Shown here: positions 62,330-64,000 of the stretch, piece after piece
Layout of the letters: the number at the start of each line of letters is the position of its first letter
How positions within the stretch are numbered: the stretch's first letter is position 1
DNA from: Thermaurantiacus tibetensis
Lineage (GTDB): Bacteria; Pseudomonadota; Alphaproteobacteria; Sphingomonadales; Sphingomonadaceae
DNA: 64,000 nucleotides
Direction: 5' to 3'
Assembly: GCF_015354055.1 (NCBI RefSeq)
Contig: NZ_JACHTM010000002.1
Location: forward strand, 62,001-126,000
Program-made: the position numbers and the translations under genes
Notes under the pieces: model-generated
The model's input: only the letters and a program-made list of their open reading frames with translations
What the model was told of the DNA's origin: nothing
Databases searched by the model: none

Positions 62330-63564
62330 CCGCCGTCGACGAGCCGCTCCCGGGCGGGCGGGTGGCCGAGGAAGGCCTCCGGGCTCGCCGTCCGCCCATA
62401 GGCGCCGGCCATGAAGACCGCGATGAGGTCGCCCACCTCGGTCGCTGACAGCTCGACCTTCTCGGCCAACCGGTCGAGCGGCGTGCACAGGCAGCCGACG
62501 ACGGTCGCGACTTCCGGCGCACCGCCGGCACGCGAGGCGTTCGCGATCGGGTAGTTGCGCCGCACGCCTGCGCCGAGGTTGCCAGTGGCGGCCAGCTGGT
62601 GGTGCATGCCGCCGTCGGTCACGAGGAAGAGGGTGCCTGCAGACATCTTCCGGTCGACGACTCGGGCGAGATAGACTCCGGCTTCGGCCACGAGATAGCG
62701 GCCGAGTTCGATTGCAAAGACGGTCTCGGCAAGTGCAGGTGGCGTACGGGCGAGGGTGCGGCGCAGCGCGTCTCCGACGGCCGCCAGGTCGAGCGGCCGG
62801 TCGGCAGGAAAGTAAGGCACGCCAAAGCCGCCGCCGAGGTTCAGGAACCGCACCCGCCCCGCCACGTGCGGCGCCAAGGCGGCGGCGAGGGCAACTGTCG
62901 CCGCCTGGGCTTCGGCGATCGCCCGCGCATCGAGGTTCTGCGACCCTGCGAAGACGTGGAGGCCAAGGACGTCGAACGCAGGGTCAGCCATCGAGGCCAG
63001 CACGGCGGGCGCGTCGACTGCATCGACGCCGAAGGGGCGCGCGCCCCCGCCCATCCGCATGCCGCTGCCGCGCAGCTCGAACGGCGGGTTGACGCGAAGC
63101 AGCACCCGCGCCCGCCGCCCCAGCGACCTGGCAATCGCCAGCGCGCGGGCCGCCTCGCCGGCGGATTCGATCGAGAGCACGGCACCTGCCCGGATGGCAG
63201 CCTCGAGCTCACGGTCGCGCTTGCCGGGCCCGGCGAACCCCACCCGCTCGGCCGGCATGCCAGCGGCAAGGGCCGCGGCAAGCTCGCCCTCGGAGGCCAC
63301 GTCGAAGCCATCGACGAGGGGCGCGATCGCCCGCAGCAGCGCAGGCATGGGGTTGGCCTTGACGGCGTAGTGCAGGCGAACCCCGGCCGGCAGGGCCGCG
63401 CGCACGGCCGTGATCCGCTGGCGGACAAGTGCCATGTCGTAGAGGAAGAGCGGCGTGTCCCCGGCGTCTGTCACCCAGGCCTCGGCCGGCCGGCCGGCCA
63501 CGAGGAGCCGGCCTTCGGCGTCGCGCCCGAAGCCCGGCGGGATACGGGCGTCGAGACCGGTCAT
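62326..63564 (-). CDS. pyridoxal-dependent decarboxylase, exosortase A system-associated
   Basis: 412 residues, fold type III PLP enzyme like diaminopimelate/ornithine decarboxylase. Seen: LHYAVKANPMPALLRAIAPL (PLP Lys), LNLGGGFGVPYF (phosphate-binding Gly loop), ELGRYLVAEAGVYLARVVDRK, and VGCLCTPLDRLAEKVEL with the active-site Cys of the partner subunit. The pattern, together with the neighbouring AMP-ligase, fits the TIGR03099 family found in exosortase-A/exopolysaccharide loci. Its product is unknown. ATG 63564 overlaps the ligase stop by 4 bp. Confidence 0.88.
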   Translation of the reverse strand: MTGLDARIPPGFGRDAEGRLLVAGRPAEAWVTDAGDTPLFLYDMALVRQRITAVRAALPAGVRLHYAVKANPMPALLRAIAPLVDGFDVASEGELAAALAAGMPAERVGFAGPGKRDRELEAAIRAGAVLSIESAGEAARALAIARSLGRRARVLLRVNPPFELRGSGMRMGGGARPFGVDAVDAPAVLASMADPAFDVLGLHVFAGSQNLDARAIAEAQAATVALAAALAPHVAGRVRFLNLGGGFGVPYFPADRPLDLAAVGDALRRTLARTPPALAETVFAIELGRYLVAEAGVYLARVVDRKMSAGTLFLVTDGGMHHQLAATGNLGAGVRRNYPIANASRAGGAPEVATVVGCLCTPLDRLAEKVELSATEVGDLIAVFMAGAYGRTASPEAFLGHPPARERLVDGG

Positions 63565-64000
63565 GCCCCGTGGTCCGCGCGGAGCCGAACGCGGTCGATC
63601 TTGCCGTTGGGCGAGAGCGGGAAGGCCGGCAGCAGGCGGATGTCGGAAGGGGCGAGATGCGCTGGCGCCTCGCGGCGGAAATGCGCCGCAAGCCGGGCGC
63701 GGACGGCTTCGTCTGAGAGCCCTTCGGCGGGCACCGCCAGCAGGCGGATGCGCATGCCGGCCTCGGCATCGGGAATGCCAAGCGCCATCGCGGCGCTGAC
63801 CGCCCCGCTCGCCATCGCCAGCTCCTCCACTTCGGTCGGCGAGACGCGCATCCCCATCGTCTTGATCATCTCGTCTTGGCGGCCGACGAAGCGCAGGAGC
63901 CCGCCCGCCTCGCGGACGACGGTGTCGCCCGACCACACCGCCATGCCGCCGTAGCGGGAGGCCGCAGGCGCGGGGCGGAAGCGTTCGGCCGTCCGCTCCG
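63561..64000 (-). CDS. acyl-CoA ligase (AMP-forming), exosortase A system-associated, C-terminal part
   Basis: Open from the right edge of the window, so the start lies outside; about 145 residues are present. Seen: ERTAERFRP and VWSGDTVVR at the edge, LLRFVGRQDEMIKTMGMRVSPTEVEELA (AMP-ligase hinge with Asp and the following Gly) and PLSPNGKIDRVRL with the catalytic Lys of motif A10. This matches the TIGR03098 type that pairs with the PLP decarboxylase. It would activate an acyl or amino-acyl group for a carrier protein; a small acyl carrier gene usually lies nearby but is not in view. Confidence 0.85.
   Translation of the reverse strand, partial: ERTAERFRPAPAASRYGGMAVWSGDTVVREAGGLLRFVGRQDEMIKTMGMRVSPTEVEELAMASGAVSAAMALGIPDAEAGMRIRLLAVPAEGLSDEAVRARLAAHFRREAPAHLAPSDIRLLPAFPLSPNGKIDRVRLRADHGA

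Noticed and set aside
1-64000. tRNA, rRNA, CRISPR arrays, insertion sequences, prophage
   Set aside because: I looked for the T-loop GTTCRA pattern, regular repeat-spacer units, transposase motifs and phage genes and saw none. The content is ordinary core and accessory chromosome.

Overview
The window is about 64 kb of very GC-rich chromosome, roughly 70% by eye, from a Gram-negative alphaproteobacterium. Most likely it is a member of the Sphingomonadales. This rests on the gene order coaBC-ubiB-ubiE / mutM-rpsT-dnaA, the form of the PEP-CTERM tails (PEPATWAM..AGFGLVGG..RRR), a long TonB-dependent receptor, a DUF6491-type secreted protein and an exosortase-A type locus at the right edge. The genus is inference. 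I saw no rRNA, tRNA, CRISPR array, insertion sequence or prophage.

Layout. 1-600: end of an alpha/beta hydrolase. 0.6-5.4 kb: DUF2244 protein, nth, DUF6491 protein, rlmN, a PEP-CTERM protein and a histidine phosphatase. 5.4-11.3 kb: a two-subunit CoA-transferase with a HAD-phosphatase lipoprotein gene between its subunits, then transporters and a GST. 11.3-16.3 kb, minus strand: DsrE-like protein, ThiF/MoeB-type E1, dut, coaBC, ubiB, ubiE. 16.4-20.1 kb: mutM, rpsT, dnaA. 20.1-24.2 kb: aldehyde dehydrogenase, SDR, MFS transporter. 24.2-30.7 kb, minus strand: the rimP-nusA-rnpM-infB-rbfA translation operon. 30.7-38.5 kb: hisG-hisD, a serine hydrolase, a patatin, a hydroxyacid dehydrogenase, and an SH3/diguanylate-cyclase pair. 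38.5-40.3 kb: a Trp-rich DUF6600 protein and a second PEP-CTERM protein. 40.3-44.4 kb: a four-gene ATP-grasp / alpha-E / transglutaminase / Anbu-protease operon. 44.5-47.9 kb: TonB receptor. 48-49.2 kb: acyl-CoA dehydrogenase. 49.3-52.5 kb: rpmH-rnpA-yidD-yidC-engB. 52.6-58.4 kb: nitronate monooxygenase-like enzyme, a cyclophilin, a lower-GC patch with a broken PEP-CTERM/dockerin-like gene, and methylmalonyl-CoA mutase. 58.4-62.1 kb: PPK2, def, recR, fmt, truA. 62.1-64 kb: a 60-residue membrane protein, then the exosortase-A-associated PLP decarboxylase and the end of the associated acyl-CoA ligase.

Most notable result. Two near-ideal sigma54 (-24/-12) promoters occur 58 kb apart. One drives the first PEP-CTERM gene (3751-3767) and one the 60-residue gene beside the exosortase-A locus (62098-62114). 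Each has a similar 19-bp element, CTGTC-N9-(G/T)ACAG, starting exactly 70 bp upstream of the promoter element (3681-3699 and 62028-62046). This looks like the binding site of one sigma54 activator serving a small regulon that couples PEP-CTERM proteins to the exosortase-A locus. The site is defined here from two copies only. PrsK/PrsR is the obvious candidate activator but is not in the window.

Other points of interest are the complete Anbu operon, an rnpA with no ordinary start codon after rpmH, a ubiE-TGA-TTG-ubiB junction in one reading frame, 11-bp phased CGTCATC repeats before dnaA, and a strongly non-random placement of CTAG at stop codons and promoter-like positions.
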